From Pseudomonas sp. PB120 (GTDB lineage: Bacteria > Pseudomonadota > Gammaproteobacteria > Pseudomonadales > Pseudomonadaceae): a DNA stretch of 64,000 nucleotides. Below, in pieces: positions 17,069 to 25,805 of the stretch (position 1 is its first letter; each line of letters begins with the position of its first letter). The notes below the pieces were generated by a model that did not search any database, was not told where the DNA came from, and worked only from the letters and a program-made list of their open reading frames with translations. A program made the translations under genes and the position numbers. Where the stretch lies: the NCBI RefSeq assembly GCF_009761815.1, contig NZ_RWIN01000051.1, positions 62,001 to 126,000 on the forward strand, read 5' to 3'.

Positions 17069-18361
17069 TCAATGTGCACGAATCCAGCGCAAGTGAGGTT
17101 CAACGACCATCGCCTGGAGCTCAATCCGGGTCGACTCCGGAGTCACGACCCGAAATCCAATCAATGCGCAGATCAAAGTCGCCATCCCGAAGCCGCAAAC
17201 TGCGCATTCAAACCCCTGTGCAATTTCATTTCCTTTCCAGGCGATCAACTGTCCGACAAGAGAGGGAACGAGCATGCCGGCAGAAGTCTGCAGAGCATTA
17301 TGGATTGCCAGCATTGAACCTCGTTGCTGTACGGGAGTGAAATGCGAGGTGATGGTCATGCTGAAGCTGGGCAACACATTGACCAAGGCTGTTCCAAGGC
17401 CCATCAGTGCCGTGATCAGCACGGGTTGATCAGTTGAAATGCCGATCAGTGCGAAAAGCAGTCCGCCCAAGGCGCTGCACATCAATGGAGGGGCGACCAT
17501 TGTCCAGAAAAGGCTTGCGCCGCGTTTTAACGCTTTCTGCGCAAGGCTGGAAACCGTCAGTCCCGTTATCATGGCCAGAACGGTTACCGTCAGCATGTAA
17601 TAGCCGGCCTGCAGGGTGTTCAGGTTCAGGCCTTTTTTGAGGTAGACAACGGTCCAGCTGACACCCAGGGCGCTGGGTACGTAGCAGAAGAAGGCTAGCA
17701 ACGTAATACAAACAAATGTGCGGTTGAGCAGCAGCGCCTTGTAGGGGATTTTGGTTTCGGCGCCATTCTCGGCACGGTCGCCGTGTAGTTGCTGACTGCC
17801 TTCGCGACCAAAGGCCAGCCACAAACAAAGCCAGATCAAACCAGCCACTGCCAGGCAAAAATAGGCCAGGCGCCAACCCAAGTGCTCAATGGCGTATGGA
17901 AGGATGGCGGCGCCAATCAATCCACCGAGCATGATCGAACTGTAAATGAGCGACGAGGGCAACATGCGTTCTTTAGGGTTGAACCATTTGAAGCAGGCAT
18001 GTTGGGTGACTGCCGTTGCAGGCCCTGTGCCGATGCCCAGTAATAGCCGACTGACGACCAGTGCTGAAATGCCGCTGCTGAACGTCACCAGCAGTTGCGC
18101 CGCCATCCACACGAGCGACATGCCCGTCAGGATCCAGCGCGTCGGCGCACGGTTGGCAAGGAAGCCGACCAGCACGCCTGACAATGAGTAAAAAAAGAAG
18201 AATGAGCTACCGACTAACCCGAACTGTTCAGGCGTTAGCACTAATTCATCGATGATCTGCGCACCCGCGAATGCGAAGATGGTCTTATCCAGTGCACTGA
18301 TGATCATCACGACCAACAGCAAGGCGATAACAACCTTTCTCCTCTTGATATTTTCCGACAT
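17069..18361 (-). CDS. MFS transporter, probable organic-anion symporter
   Basis: 430 residues with about 12 hydrophobic segments. The first is VVIALLLVVMIISALDKTIF, whose D and K after the first helix are typical of the anion:cation symporter group. The loop 2-3 motif is VGFLANRAPTRWILTG. The inner membrane is the expected site. It is transcribed with the downstream-oriented M20 peptidase and LysR genes, so it may import a conjugated substrate cleaved by the peptidase. No island operator is visible in front of it, so it may belong to a separate unit. Confidence 0.85.
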   Translation of the reverse strand: MSENIKRRKVVIALLLVVMIISALDKTIFAFAGAQIIDELVLTPEQFGLVGSSFFFFYSLSGVLVGFLANRAPTRWILTGMSLVWMAAQLLVTFSSGISALVVSRLLLGIGTGPATAVTQHACFKWFNPKERMLPSSLIYSSIMLGGLIGAAILPYAIEHLGWRLAYFCLAVAGLIWLCLWLAFGREGSQQLHGDRAENGAETKIPYKALLLNRTFVCITLLAFFCYVPSALGVSWTVVYLKKGLNLNTLQAGYYMLTVTVLAMITGLTVSSLAQKALKRGASLFWTMVAPPLMCSALGGLLFALIGISTDQPVLITALMGLGTALVNVLPSFSMTITSHFTPVQQRGSMLAIHNALQTSAGMLVPSLVGQLIAWKGNEIAQGFECAVCGFGMATLICALIGFRVVTPESTRIELQAMVVEPHLRWIRAH

Positions 18362-18412
18362 GTTCTTTTCTCTCGATCGAGATACTCGACGGTACAGGGG
18401 AGGGTGTTCGGG

Positions 18413-19591
18413 TTAGACGAGATAGGCTTGAACCAGCCTGGCCCAGTAGCTTGCACCGTAAGGAATGGCCAAATCGTTGAAGTCATACCCAGGGTTGTGT
18501 ACAGAGCAACCGGTAGGACCGCTGTTGCCATTGCCGAGCGCCACATAGCAGCCGGGAACGCGCTCAAGCATCCATGCAAAGTCTTCGCTGCCCAACCCGC
18601 CTTTGCTTGCACCTTTGATGTTGTTCGGACCGACCAGGTCGCTGATCACCTGCCTGGCGAGGGCGGTTTCTGCTTCGCTGTTGAAGAGCGTGGATACCTT
18701 GGGGCGGTAGTCGACCTCAACTTGCATGTCGTGAGTCATCGCAACGCCCCGGACAACTTCACCAATACGTTTCTGCAGGAGCGCACGCACTTCAGGCGTT
18801 GTCGCGCGCACGCTCAATTGCAAGGTTGCATGAGCAGGAATGACATTAGGCGCTTCCCCGGCATTCACCATGCCCACAGTAATGACCGCAGTTTCAGCGG
18901 CGGGTACATTACGAGCCACGATGGTTTGCAAGGCTAAAATGGCTTCGGCAACAGCGACTACGGGGTCCTTGGCCAGATGCGGCATGGCGCCATGACCGCC
19001 TTGGCCCAGCAGGCGGATGGTCACCTCATCGGAGGACGCCAGCATCGTGCCGGGCTGGACAACAAAGTACCCGACAGGCAATCCGGGGGCGTTGTGCAAG
19101 GCGTAAACCGCGTCGCACGGGAATCGCTCGAACAAACCGTCATTGATCATGCTCAATGCGCCACCCAGCGTCTCTTCCGCCGGTTGGAAAATGAGATTCA
19201 GGGTGCCGTTGAAGCATTTGCTTTCTGCCAGATACCTGGCCGCGCACAGGAGAATCGCGGTATGCCCATCGTGGCCGCAAGCGTGCATCTTTCCCGCATG
19301 CCTGCTCTGATGCGCCAGGTTGTTGTCTTCCTTGATGGGCAGTGCATCCATGTCCGCGCGTATGCCAATGGCGCGCTTTCCATCACCCAGTTCCAGCACG
19401 CCGACAACACCGGTTCCACCGATGCCCTCATGGACTTCGTATCCCCACTGGCGCAGATACCCCGCTACCAGTTTGCTGGTTTCAACTTCTTCAAAACCAA
19501 GTTCTGGATGTTGATGGATGTGTTGGCGGATCTGCATGAACTCTGCTTGAAGCGCTTCGATTTCCGGCACAAGACTGGGTAGTGAATGCAT
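18413..19591 (-). CDS. M20 family metallo-amidohydrolase (hippurate hydrolase-like)
   Basis: 392 residues from the ATG at 19591 (MHSLPSLVPEIEALQAEFMQ); a start 12 codons upstream lacks a ribosome site. Zinc-site motifs are IRADMDALPI, MHACGHDGHTAI, IFQPAEETLGGA and ALHNAPGLPVG, with SEDFAWML near the C-terminus. This is the M20D group, which removes N-acyl groups from amino-acid conjugates. In this context it could release an acid from an amide conjugate. It lies 51 bp upstream of the MFS gene. Confidence 0.88.
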   Translation of the reverse strand: MHSLPSLVPEIEALQAEFMQIRQHIHQHPELGFEEVETSKLVAGYLRQWGYEVHEGIGGTGVVGVLELGDGKRAIGIRADMDALPIKEDNNLAHQSRHAGKMHACGHDGHTAILLCAARYLAESKCFNGTLNLIFQPAEETLGGALSMINDGLFERFPCDAVYALHNAPGLPVGYFVVQPGTMLASSDEVTIRLLGQGGHGAMPHLAKDPVVAVAEAILALQTIVARNVPAAETAVITVGMVNAGEAPNVIPAHATLQLSVRATTPEVRALLQKRIGEVVRGVAMTHDMQVEVDYRPKVSTLFNSEAETALARQVISDLVGPNNIKGASKGGLGSEDFAWMLERVPGCYVALGNGNSGPTGCSVHNPGYDFNDLAIPYGASYWARLVQAYLV

Positions 19592-19702
19592 GGGGTTCTC
19601 GAGGGTTTGTCCGATGAAGTCGAGCATGCCAGAGCGTTTTTCTCTATGAGTAATCGTCTTTGCGTATGCCTATAGCTTTTCTGGTGACCCGCTGATCTTG
19701 CG

Positions 19703-20608
19703 CTAAAGCGGATTGGCGCAAGGGTTACCCTGGAATTCGTAAAGGATGTCCTCTGCCAGAATGTTGGCCGCTTGAGTGAGCAATTCCGCTTCGCGGCTGA
19801 TGAGCGAAAAAACGAATCCAGGCACTTGTTCGGATACTTCCAACACATCGAGTCTTTCGCTGAGATTGCTCAAGGTCATATGGCGCATCGACCAGAAACT
19901 TACCGAGTCTGTGCGTAACGCCAGCTCCAGATACATGACCAGAGAGGAGCAGACCATGACATTTTCGGGAGGGGCGAGTCCGCAGTCACTGAATAGCTTG
20001 CTGACAGGTGAGTCCTCGAACGTGTCGGGAAGGATCCACATCAACTCGCGTAGTTCGGCAAGGGAGTTCAAATGCCGTTGAGGATGGCCTTTGCGCACTG
20101 CCAGCGCACCGGGTTGCAGATACAGTTCTACCGCTCGAAATCCTTCCAGTTGACGCACTCCACCATGGGAAGTCAGGACCAGGTCAAGGCGTCCTTCGCG
20201 TAATCCTTCGATGAGCTTGTTAGGCCTCAACTCTTCAATCTGTATCGAAACCTTTGGGTGGCGAGCACTGAATCGGGCCAGGCAATTGACGAACTGAGAA
20301 CTCGGGGTGACGGGTGACACCCCAATGGTGATGTGACCGCTCGTTCGGCCTTTGAGTGTTTCGATTTCATCCTTGGCTCGTCTGACCTCTGCAAGAATCA
20401 GGCGGGCACGGCTCAGTAGATGTTCTCCATAAACCGTCAGCGTGATTCCTCGATTGGAACGTACCAGGAGATGTACGCCTAGCTCCGACTCGAGGTCCTT
20501 GATGCTCCGGGATAAGGATGGTTGGGAGATATGCAGGATTCTCGACGCTTCCTGGATGCTGCCGCTTTCGCAGATCGCAAGCAAGGCGCGCAGTTGATGA
20601 AGTTTCAT
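19703..20608 (-). CDS. LysR family transcriptional regulator
   Basis: 301 residues from the ATG at 20608 (MKLHQLRALLAICESGSIQE), a typical LysR start. The helix-turn-helix SIQEASRILHISQPSLSRSI is at residues 17-36 and the effector domain follows from about residue 90. The frame is open further upstream but that part is not LysR-like. The likely targets are the adjacent M20/MFS genes or the divergent operon at 20897. Confidence 0.9.
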   Translation of the reverse strand: MKLHQLRALLAICESGSIQEASRILHISQPSLSRSIKDLESELGVHLLVRSNRGITLTVYGEHLLSRARLILAEVRRAKDEIETLKGRTSGHITIGVSPVTPSSQFVNCLARFSARHPKVSIQIEELRPNKLIEGLREGRLDLVLTSHGGVRQLEGFRAVELYLQPGALAVRKGHPQRHLNSLAELRELMWILPDTFEDSPVSKLFSDCGLAPPENVMVCSSLVMYLELALRTDSVSFWSMRHMTLSNLSERLDVLEVSEQVPGFVFSLISREAELLTQAANILAEDILYEFQGNPCANPL

Positions 20609-20801
20609 TGCGGCTCCAATGCAGTGGTCACAGGCGCCTGCACGAGGCGTTGTCTGAACGGCGAGCAGGTTAACAACAATGTCTGCCGCTCGGTAACGTT
20701 GTTGCGATCGAGGTGGGGGCTGATAGGCCACGATTCAGGGGGAAATTTACCGGAGGCAGGTGTATCGGAACCTAGAAAGTCAGGGTCCGAGAAAGCGCTT
20801 G

Positions 20802-20828
20802 TTTGTACACTTGTGAATAAATAGTTGT
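20802..20828. promoter_or_regulatory. 27-bp element shared with the TetR promoter at 47249-47275
   Basis: Key parts are TTGTACA, then a variable 3-base gap, then GTGAATAAATAGTTGT. 23 of 27 bases are the same as at 47249-47275. It lies 69 bp upstream of the nitronate-monooxygenase-like gene. Candidate operator of the TetR encoded at 46578-47216. Confidence 0.55.
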
Positions 20829-20840
20829 CGGCGGATTTTG

Positions 20841-20859
20841 TTAATCGTTATGATCATTT
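20841..20859. promoter_or_regulatory. Candidate island operator before the 20897 operon
   Basis: TTAATCGTTATGATCATTT matches 13 of 19 positions of the copy at 1322. It overlaps the expected promoter region and lies 37 bp upstream of the start. Confidence 0.4.
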
Positions 20860-20896
20860 CAACTATTGGCCTCATTTGAAGTAACAGGTGCCTATC

Positions 20897-21868
20897 ATGA
20901 GGATACCTTCCGCCCTCCAGGGCCGCCTGCGCTTGCCAGTCATTGGCGCCCCGATGTTTCTGGTCTCCAGTCCGAAGCTTGTCGCTGCCCAGTGTCGTGC
21001 CGGTATCGTGGGTTCCATGCCGGCCCTGAACGCACGCACCAGCGAGCAACTCGACGACTGGCTCGCGGAGCTGACGCATGAGCTTGCCCGGCCGCGCATC
21101 GACGATTGGGTGGGTGGTCCGGCACCGTTCGCCATCAACCAGATCGTGGCGCGCAACAATACCCGTCAGGCAGCCGATCTTGCCCTGCTGGTAAAGCACA
21201 AGGTGCCAATAGTGATCACCAGCGTCGGATCGCCCGGCGAGGTAGTGGAGGCTGTGCATGGCTACGGCGGGCTGGTGTTCCACGACGTGGTCAGTGTGCG
21301 CCATGCGCAAAAAGCTGCCGAAGCCGGTGTCGATGGCATCGTCGCCGTTTGCGCCGGTGCGGGTGGGCATGGCGGCACCATGAACCCCTTTGCGTTGATC
21401 AACGACATTCGCAGCTTCTTCTCCGGCACTCTGCTGCTGTCAGGGAGCCTTGGCTCTGGCAAGGACATCCTTGCCGCTCAGGTGATGGGGGCAGACTTGG
21501 CGTATATGGGAACCCGGTTTCTCGGCAGCGCCGAATGCGAGATTGACGACCTGTACAAGCAGATGATCCTCGCTTCCAATTCCGACGACATTGTTTACAC
21601 CGATCTGTTCAGCGGCCTGCGTGGTAATTACCTGAAGAAGAGTATCGCTCGCACCGGACTCGATCCGAATTCGCTGCCGCCCCTGCCAGAGAGTGGGATA
21701 GGCACCGGTGGCCATGGCGAATTCAAACTGTGGAAGGACATTTGGGCCGCAGGGCAGGGCGTCGGTGCAATCACTGACATTCCTCCAGTAGATGTCCTGA
21801 TAGCTCGACTTGAGGACGAATACCGTAGCGCATTGAGTCGTTGCCAGGCACTCGGAGTTCGCCTATGA
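20897..21868 (+). CDS. Nitronate monooxygenase-like flavoprotein (NMO/2-nitropropane dioxygenase family)
   Basis: 323 residues from the ATG at 20897; a GTG at 20888 in the same frame is possible, but the CAGGTG sequence there serves better as ribosome site. The TIM-barrel FMN family is recognised by LPVIGAPMFLVSSPKLVAAQ at the start, VCAGAGGHGGTMNPFALI (catalytic His region) and ADLAYMGTRFLGS. True nitronate oxidation is doubtful. Many catabolic homologues act as enoyl reductases or have unknown roles. It is ATGA-coupled to the crotonase gene, so an acyl-CoA substrate is likely. A second NMO lies at 36741-37862. Confidence 0.82.
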   Translation: MRIPSALQGRLRLPVIGAPMFLVSSPKLVAAQCRAGIVGSMPALNARTSEQLDDWLAELTHELARPRIDDWVGGPAPFAINQIVARNNTRQAADLALLVKHKVPIVITSVGSPGEVVEAVHGYGGLVFHDVVSVRHAQKAAEAGVDGIVAVCAGAGGHGGTMNPFALINDIRSFFSGTLLLSGSLGSGKDILAAQVMGADLAYMGTRFLGSAECEIDDLYKQMILASNSDDIVYTDLFSGLRGNYLKKSIARTGLDPNSLPPLPESGIGTGGHGEFKLWKDIWAAGQGVGAITDIPPVDVLIARLEDEYRSALSRCQALGVRL

Positions 21869-22638
21869 CGACGATGCAGGAGGTGGTTACGCGGGAGGAT
21901 CACGGCGCCTGTGTCGTGCTGACACTGAACCGCCCCGAGGCGTTGAATTCCGTTACCGATGGACTGTTGGAAGCGCTAGAGCAACACCTCGATGTTATCG
22001 AAAAGGATGTCTCGCGAGCATTGGTCATTACCGGGCAGGGCCGTGCGTTTTGCGCCGGCTCCGATCTCAATGAGCGCGATGGCGATCCAGCCGTGCGTAT
22101 GGCCCGAGTTCATCGTTTGGTCGAGCGACTGGCCACTTTTCCCAAGATCAGCGTGGCCGCACTCAATGGTTTCGCGCTAGGTGGCGGGTTGGAGATTGCC
22201 ATGGCGTGCACATTCCGGGTGGCTGTAGCGACGGCGAAGCTCGGTCTGCCGGAAATCAAGCTGGGCTTGATTCCGGTCTACGGGGGTACCCAGTTGTTGC
22301 CCCGCCTTATCGGTCAGAGTCGAGCGTTGCAGATGATGCTCAGCGGCGAGCCGGTAAGTGCAGAGCACGGTGAGCGCATAGGCCTGGTTGATCGAGTGGT
22401 CAGCGACGGCGACGATGTACTTCAGCAAGCGTGTGCTATGGCGCTCGCGCACGGCCAATACAGCCTGCCTGCGCAACAAGCGATTCGCCGAGCTGTTCGC
22501 GAGGGTGCGGATCTTCTGCTCAGCGATGCGCTGCGGCTCGAGCGCGAGTTGGGGCAGGTCGTTTCTTCCAGCGAGGATGCCCAGGAAGGCCTCCTGGCGT
22601 TCGTGGAAAAGCGCAAACCGGTATTCAAGGATCGCTGA
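21865..22638 (+). CDS. Enoyl-CoA hydratase
   Basis: 257 residues from the ATG at 21865, overlapping the preceding stop. The oxyanion loop is GRAFCAGSDLNE. Both classical glutamates are present, in FALGGGLEIAMAC and GLPEIKLGLIPVYGG, so real 2-enoyl-CoA hydratase activity is plausible. The gene ends 70 bp before a strong bidirectional terminator. Confidence 0.9.
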   Translation: MTTMQEVVTREDHGACVVLTLNRPEALNSVTDGLLEALEQHLDVIEKDVSRALVITGQGRAFCAGSDLNERDGDPAVRMARVHRLVERLATFPKISVAALNGFALGGGLEIAMACTFRVAVATAKLGLPEIKLGLIPVYGGTQLLPRLIGQSRALQMMLSGEPVSAEHGERIGLVDRVVSDGDDVLQQACAMALAHGQYSLPAQQAIRRAVREGADLLLSDALRLERELGQVVSSSEDAQEGLLAFVEKRKPVFKDR

Positions 22639-22709
22639 CGTGCGATCACGTCAATCGCTTTTGCCCCGATCGTCTGAATGAAACCGACAATCCGGGTTAC
22701 GCCTACACA

Positions 22710-22743
22710 AAAAAACGCCGGCGATTGCGCCGGCGTTTTTTTA
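22710..22743. terminator. Bidirectional terminator between convergent operons
   Basis: Perfect 9-bp stem ACGCCGGCG (22715-22723) with CGCCGGCGT (22728-22736), flanked by a run of A before and T after, so it can work in both directions. Confidence 0.9.
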
Positions 22744-22758
22744 TCTGACTCCAAAAGC

Positions 22759-23079
22759 TCAATACTGACGTTGCGGTAAATGCACGACGATGCCATCTAA
22801 CGTCGAATCGAGTTTGATCTGACAGCACAATCGGCTGTTCTCGCGTACGTCCAATGCCCCTTCGAGCACACCCAGTTCGTCGTCAGTTGCAGCGTCGATC
22901 CTGGCAAACCAGGCGCTGTCGACATAAGTGTGGCAGGTGGCACAACTGCAGGTCCCACCGCAGTCGCCGAGGATGCCGGGCACCAGGTTTTGAGTGGCGA
23001 CTTCCATGATGGATTGGCCTTCTCGGCCTTCCACTTCGTGCGCGGTTCCGTTGAATTCGATGTAGGTGATCTTGAGCAT
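22759..23079 (-). CDS. [2Fe-2S] ferredoxin, putidaredoxin/adrenodoxin type
   Basis: 106 residues from the ATG at 23079 (MLKITYIEFNG). Cys40, Cys46, Cys49 and Cys86 have the spacing of putidaredoxin (C-x5-C-x2-C and a distant Cys). The cluster loop is CGGTCSCATCHTY, with SRLCCQI at the end. It should carry electrons from the reductase at 25806-27056 to the P450 at 24329-25603. It is the last gene of the P450, DUF3237, TetR, ferredoxin operon. Confidence 0.92.
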   Translation of the reverse strand: MLKITYIEFNGTAHEVEGREGQSIMEVATQNLVPGILGDCGGTCSCATCHTYVDSAWFARIDAATDDELGVLEGALDVRENSRLCCQIKLDSTLDGIVVHLPQRQY

Positions 23080-23119
23080 GTTGAGTACCGTGAATGACAA
23101 TGTCATTGAATGACGATGG

Positions 23120-23875
23120 CTAGCAGGTGCGGATGCTCTGTACCTGTATGTCTTGACGAACCTGGCCTAGCAACTGATGGACTTCGACCAGGCGCTGCTC
23201 CAGATTGATAAGGCGTTTGTGCATGTCTTCCATGCTCGGCGCGACGTCGCTCGTGGCAGCTGGCATGTCCGGAACGGCGACCAGCACGGGCTTGATGAAG
23301 TGGTGAATGTGCTTGCGCAGATCGGCTTCTTGCCAGGGCGCTGCCATTTTGATCATCAGCAATTCACGGATGATCCAGTCAACCAGGAACTCAGGGTCGA
23401 GATCTTCGCGCAATTCGCCATTGGTCTTTGCTGCATCGACCACTGGAAGCAGGATGGTACTGACCTTTTTGCGAAAAACCTGGTTGAAGATCTGCACGCC
23501 CGCCTGTGTTGTTTCATTGCCGAGCAGCCGCTTGAGCAGGACGTTCTCCGGCGTTTCAATCACCGCCCAGACCAGCAGGCGCTCGACTCGCTCGCACAGA
23601 TTGCCGGGACCGTTGAGGATTGCGGTTGCCTCGCTCTCGAATGGGCGAGACTGCCTTTGCAATGCAGCACCAAATATTGCTTCCTTGCTGCCAAAACGAC
23701 GGTACAGGGTTGCCCGCGATATTTCAGCTTCGCGGGCGATGTCATCCACTGTGGTCTTGTCCAGGCCCAGCTTGTCCAGACAGCGTTCGGCAGCTTCTAT
23801 GACCCGCTGGGTCAACTGTGCATCACGATCTTCGGGCGCACCGGACATTGTCTGTTCTCTGAGCTTGGTGGTCAT
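23120..23875 (-). CDS. TetR/AcrR family regulator of the P450 operon
   Basis: 251 residues. The helix-turn-helix is TTVDDIAREAEISRATLYRR (about residues 41-60), then FGSKEAIF. The C-terminus is unusually long, with a heptad-like segment MEDMHKRLINLEQRLVEVHQ that could form a coiled coil. It lies inside the P450 operon, so self-control through the TGAGACG repeats at 25630-25763 is the simplest model. A second ATG at 23848 is possible as start. Confidence 0.87.
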   Translation of the reverse strand: MTTKLREQTMSGAPEDRDAQLTQRVIEAAERCLDKLGLDKTTVDDIAREAEISRATLYRRFGSKEAIFGAALQRQSRPFESEATAILNGPGNLCERVERLLVWAVIETPENVLLKRLLGNETTQAGVQIFNQVFRKKVSTILLPVVDAAKTNGELREDLDPEFLVDWIIRELLMIKMAAPWQEADLRKHIHHFIKPVLVAVPDMPAATSDVAPSMEDMHKRLINLEQRLVEVHQLLGQVRQDIQVQSIRTC

Positions 23876-23881
23876 GGATGC

Positions 23882-24304
23882 TTACTGCGCCTCGTAGATT
23901 TCATAGATCAGGCGGCCCTGCTCATCGCGGGAGCCTTTGCCAATGGCTTGAACGGTGTTCAGCCACTTGTAACGCTCGTCACCGGTCTCAAAGCGAGGCG
24001 TTGCAATCAGCGGTGTAGCGCCGGTCTGGGTCATCTGCGCACGCCCCTCGTAGGAGACGAAGATTATAGCGCCATCGTCGGTCTCCAAGGTCAAGCGCAC
24101 ATCGATGGACAGGGTGCCATCTGCACCGATCAGTGCCCAGTCGGCTGCGGCGCGGCCCTTGAGTTTTGCGTTCAGGCGCTCACCTTCCCAGCGAGATGCC
24201 AGTACGTCGACAATCACGCGGGTCCCGCGTGGGGTGTTCGGGATATAGACCGGTGTTTCCAATTCCAGAGTGGCAGTGGCCAACGGGATCAGAGTGATGG
24301 ACAT
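23882..24304 (-). CDS. DUF3237 protein
   Basis: 140 residues, the normal DUF3237 size. It begins SITLIPLATATLELETPVYI and contains SYEGRAQMTQTG and TPRFETGDERYKWLNTVQAI, which are hallmark segments. No enzymatic role is established; it is probably a small barrel-like ligand-binding protein. An AGAGGA site precedes the ATG. Its place between P450 and TetR suggests a role in substrate handling for hydroxylation, but that is inference. Confidence 0.8.
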   Translation of the reverse strand: MSITLIPLATATLELETPVYIPNTPRGTRVIVDVLASRWEGERLNAKLKGRAAADWALIGADGTLSIDVRLTLETDDGAIIFVSYEGRAQMTQTGATPLIATPRFETGDERYKWLNTVQAIGKGSRDEQGRLIYEIYEAQ

Positions 24305-24328
24305 GTTGAATTCCTCTTCTTGTTGTTG

Positions 24329-25603
24329 TCAGGCGTGGGAGTAGGATTTGTCGGCATTGGCGGCATAGAAGGAAATCTTCTGCGCACGGTTGGCCTTGCC
24401 GGGGGTAAAGCGCACAGGCATATGGTTGATGCCATTGGTGAAGTTGGAACGCAGTCGCTCTATGTCTCCGTCCAGCCGGATATCCGGCAGGCGGGTGACG
24501 ACCTCTTTGATAAAAGCCATCAGTTCGGAGCGTGCCAGCATGGCGCCGAGGCAGCGATGGATACCCGTCTTGGAACCGAAAGCCATGTGATCTCGGGCGT
24601 TTTTGCGATGGATATCGAACTCGTCGGGATTGGAGAAAATTTCTTCATCCCGGCTGCCTGAGCAATACCACATCACGACCTGATCACCTGCCTTGATGGT
24701 TTGTCCACCCAACTGATAATCCTGGGTAGCCTTGCGCGCAAAGGCCAGGGCCGGGGAGGTGAGACGCAGCATTTCCTCGACGGCATTGGGCAGCAGTGAC
24801 AAGTCGCTGCGCAGCATTTGCATGGCTTCGGGGTTTTCGATGAGTAACTTGGTGCCATGCAGAATCTGCGTGCGCGTGGTTTCATTGCCCGCGGTGGCGA
24901 GAATCAGAAAGAAGCAGCCCAGATCGAATTCGGACAGCTGTTCCCCTTCCATTTCAGCCATGGCGATCTGGCTGAATACATCATCACCAGGTTGCCCGCG
25001 ACGTTGATGGGCCAGTTTCATGGCGTACCCGAACATCTCCCGTCGTGCTCGCTCCATGCCGGCGTTGCTGGAAACTCGCGTATCACCGGCGCCGAACATG
25101 GCATTGGCCCAGTTGAAAAGATTCTGCCGATCTTCGGCGGGCACGCCCAACAGATCGGCCACCACTTCAATGGGCATATGGGCGCCCACATCATGGAAAT
25201 CGCAGACGCCGTCTTCGATCACAGCATCAATGGAATCCACCGCCAGTTGGCGGATGTGCTCCTCGATTCTGGAAATGGCCTTGGGGGTGAAGCCACTCAT
25301 GATCAGCTTGCGCAGGGCGCCGTGTCGGGGTGGGTCGCTGAGGATGATCATACGGTCGACGGTGGCGGCAAGCGTTTCCTCGGGTACTTCGGCCGGGGTG
25401 ACATTGGTCCGGCTGGAGAAGACTTCGGGATTGGCCTCCACTTCCGTAATGTCCTTGTAGCGCGTTACCGACCAAAAGCCGGTACCGTTTGGACGCGCTG
25501 TCCAACTGACAGGATGTTCGCTGCGCAGGAAGGCGAAGTAGTCGTAGGGGACACCCTGTTCGAACACGTGCACATCAGATAAGTCGATATCACCAAGCTT
25601 CAT
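24329..25603 (-). CDS. Cytochrome P450, bacterial class I
   Basis: 424 residues. The I-helix motif is ATAGNETTR (236-244), the K-helix ExxR is in EEMLR (276-280), and the haem ligand is Cys351 in FGSKTGIHRCLG. The loop before Cys351 is two residues longer than the FGxGxHxC of P450cam. PSDPPRH-like substrate-region sequence LSDPPRHGALRKL is at 89-101. The likely reaction is hydroxylation of a hydrophobic substrate with electrons from the local ferredoxin and reductase. The alcohol and aldehyde dehydrogenases at 27114-29583 could then oxidise the new alcohol. Confidence 0.93.
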   Translation of the reverse strand: MKLGDIDLSDVHVFEQGVPYDYFAFLRSEHPVSWTARPNGTGFWSVTRYKDITEVEANPEVFSSRTNVTPAEVPEETLAATVDRMIILSDPPRHGALRKLIMSGFTPKAISRIEEHIRQLAVDSIDAVIEDGVCDFHDVGAHMPIEVVADLLGVPAEDRQNLFNWANAMFGAGDTRVSSNAGMERARREMFGYAMKLAHQRRGQPGDDVFSQIAMAEMEGEQLSEFDLGCFFLILATAGNETTRTQILHGTKLLIENPEAMQMLRSDLSLLPNAVEEMLRLTSPALAFARKATQDYQLGGQTIKAGDQVVMWYCSGSRDEEIFSNPDEFDIHRKNARDHMAFGSKTGIHRCLGAMLARSELMAFIKEVVTRLPDIRLDGDIERLRSNFTNGINHMPVRFTPGKANRAQKISFYAANADKSYSHA

Positions 25604-25629
25604 GGTCTTGCGCCTCTATTGGTCTTGTA

Positions 25630-25763
25630 TGAGACGATCAAAACATAAAGTATCTTTTAGTGATACGCAAATATTGATTTGTCTCATTGGTCCGTTTAGC
25701 TTGTATCCCACAACAACAATGCCGCTGTGTGCAGCTCTGAGACGATGTGAGTTGAACGTCTCA
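25630..25763. promoter_or_regulatory. Repeated TGAGACG elements in the P450/reductase divergent promoter
   Basis: TGAGACGAT occurs at 25630-25638 and again at 25738-25746. The reverse form GTCTCA is at 25681-25686, and CGTCTCA at 25757-25763 makes a perfect 7-bp arm pair (N12 spacing) with 25738-25744. GTATC-N7-GATAC is at 25650-25666. This is candidate binding for the TetR of the operon. Confidence 0.5.
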
Positions 25764-25805
25764 ACAGCAAACCTGGCGGATGAGGGCAAGCGAGGAGGTG
25801 GTGTC

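Noticed and set aside
23177..24661. 494-codon open frame on the plus strand
   Set aside because: It lies opposite the TetR, DUF3237 and P450 genes, whose products show clear family motifs. Its own translation has no recognisable domain.
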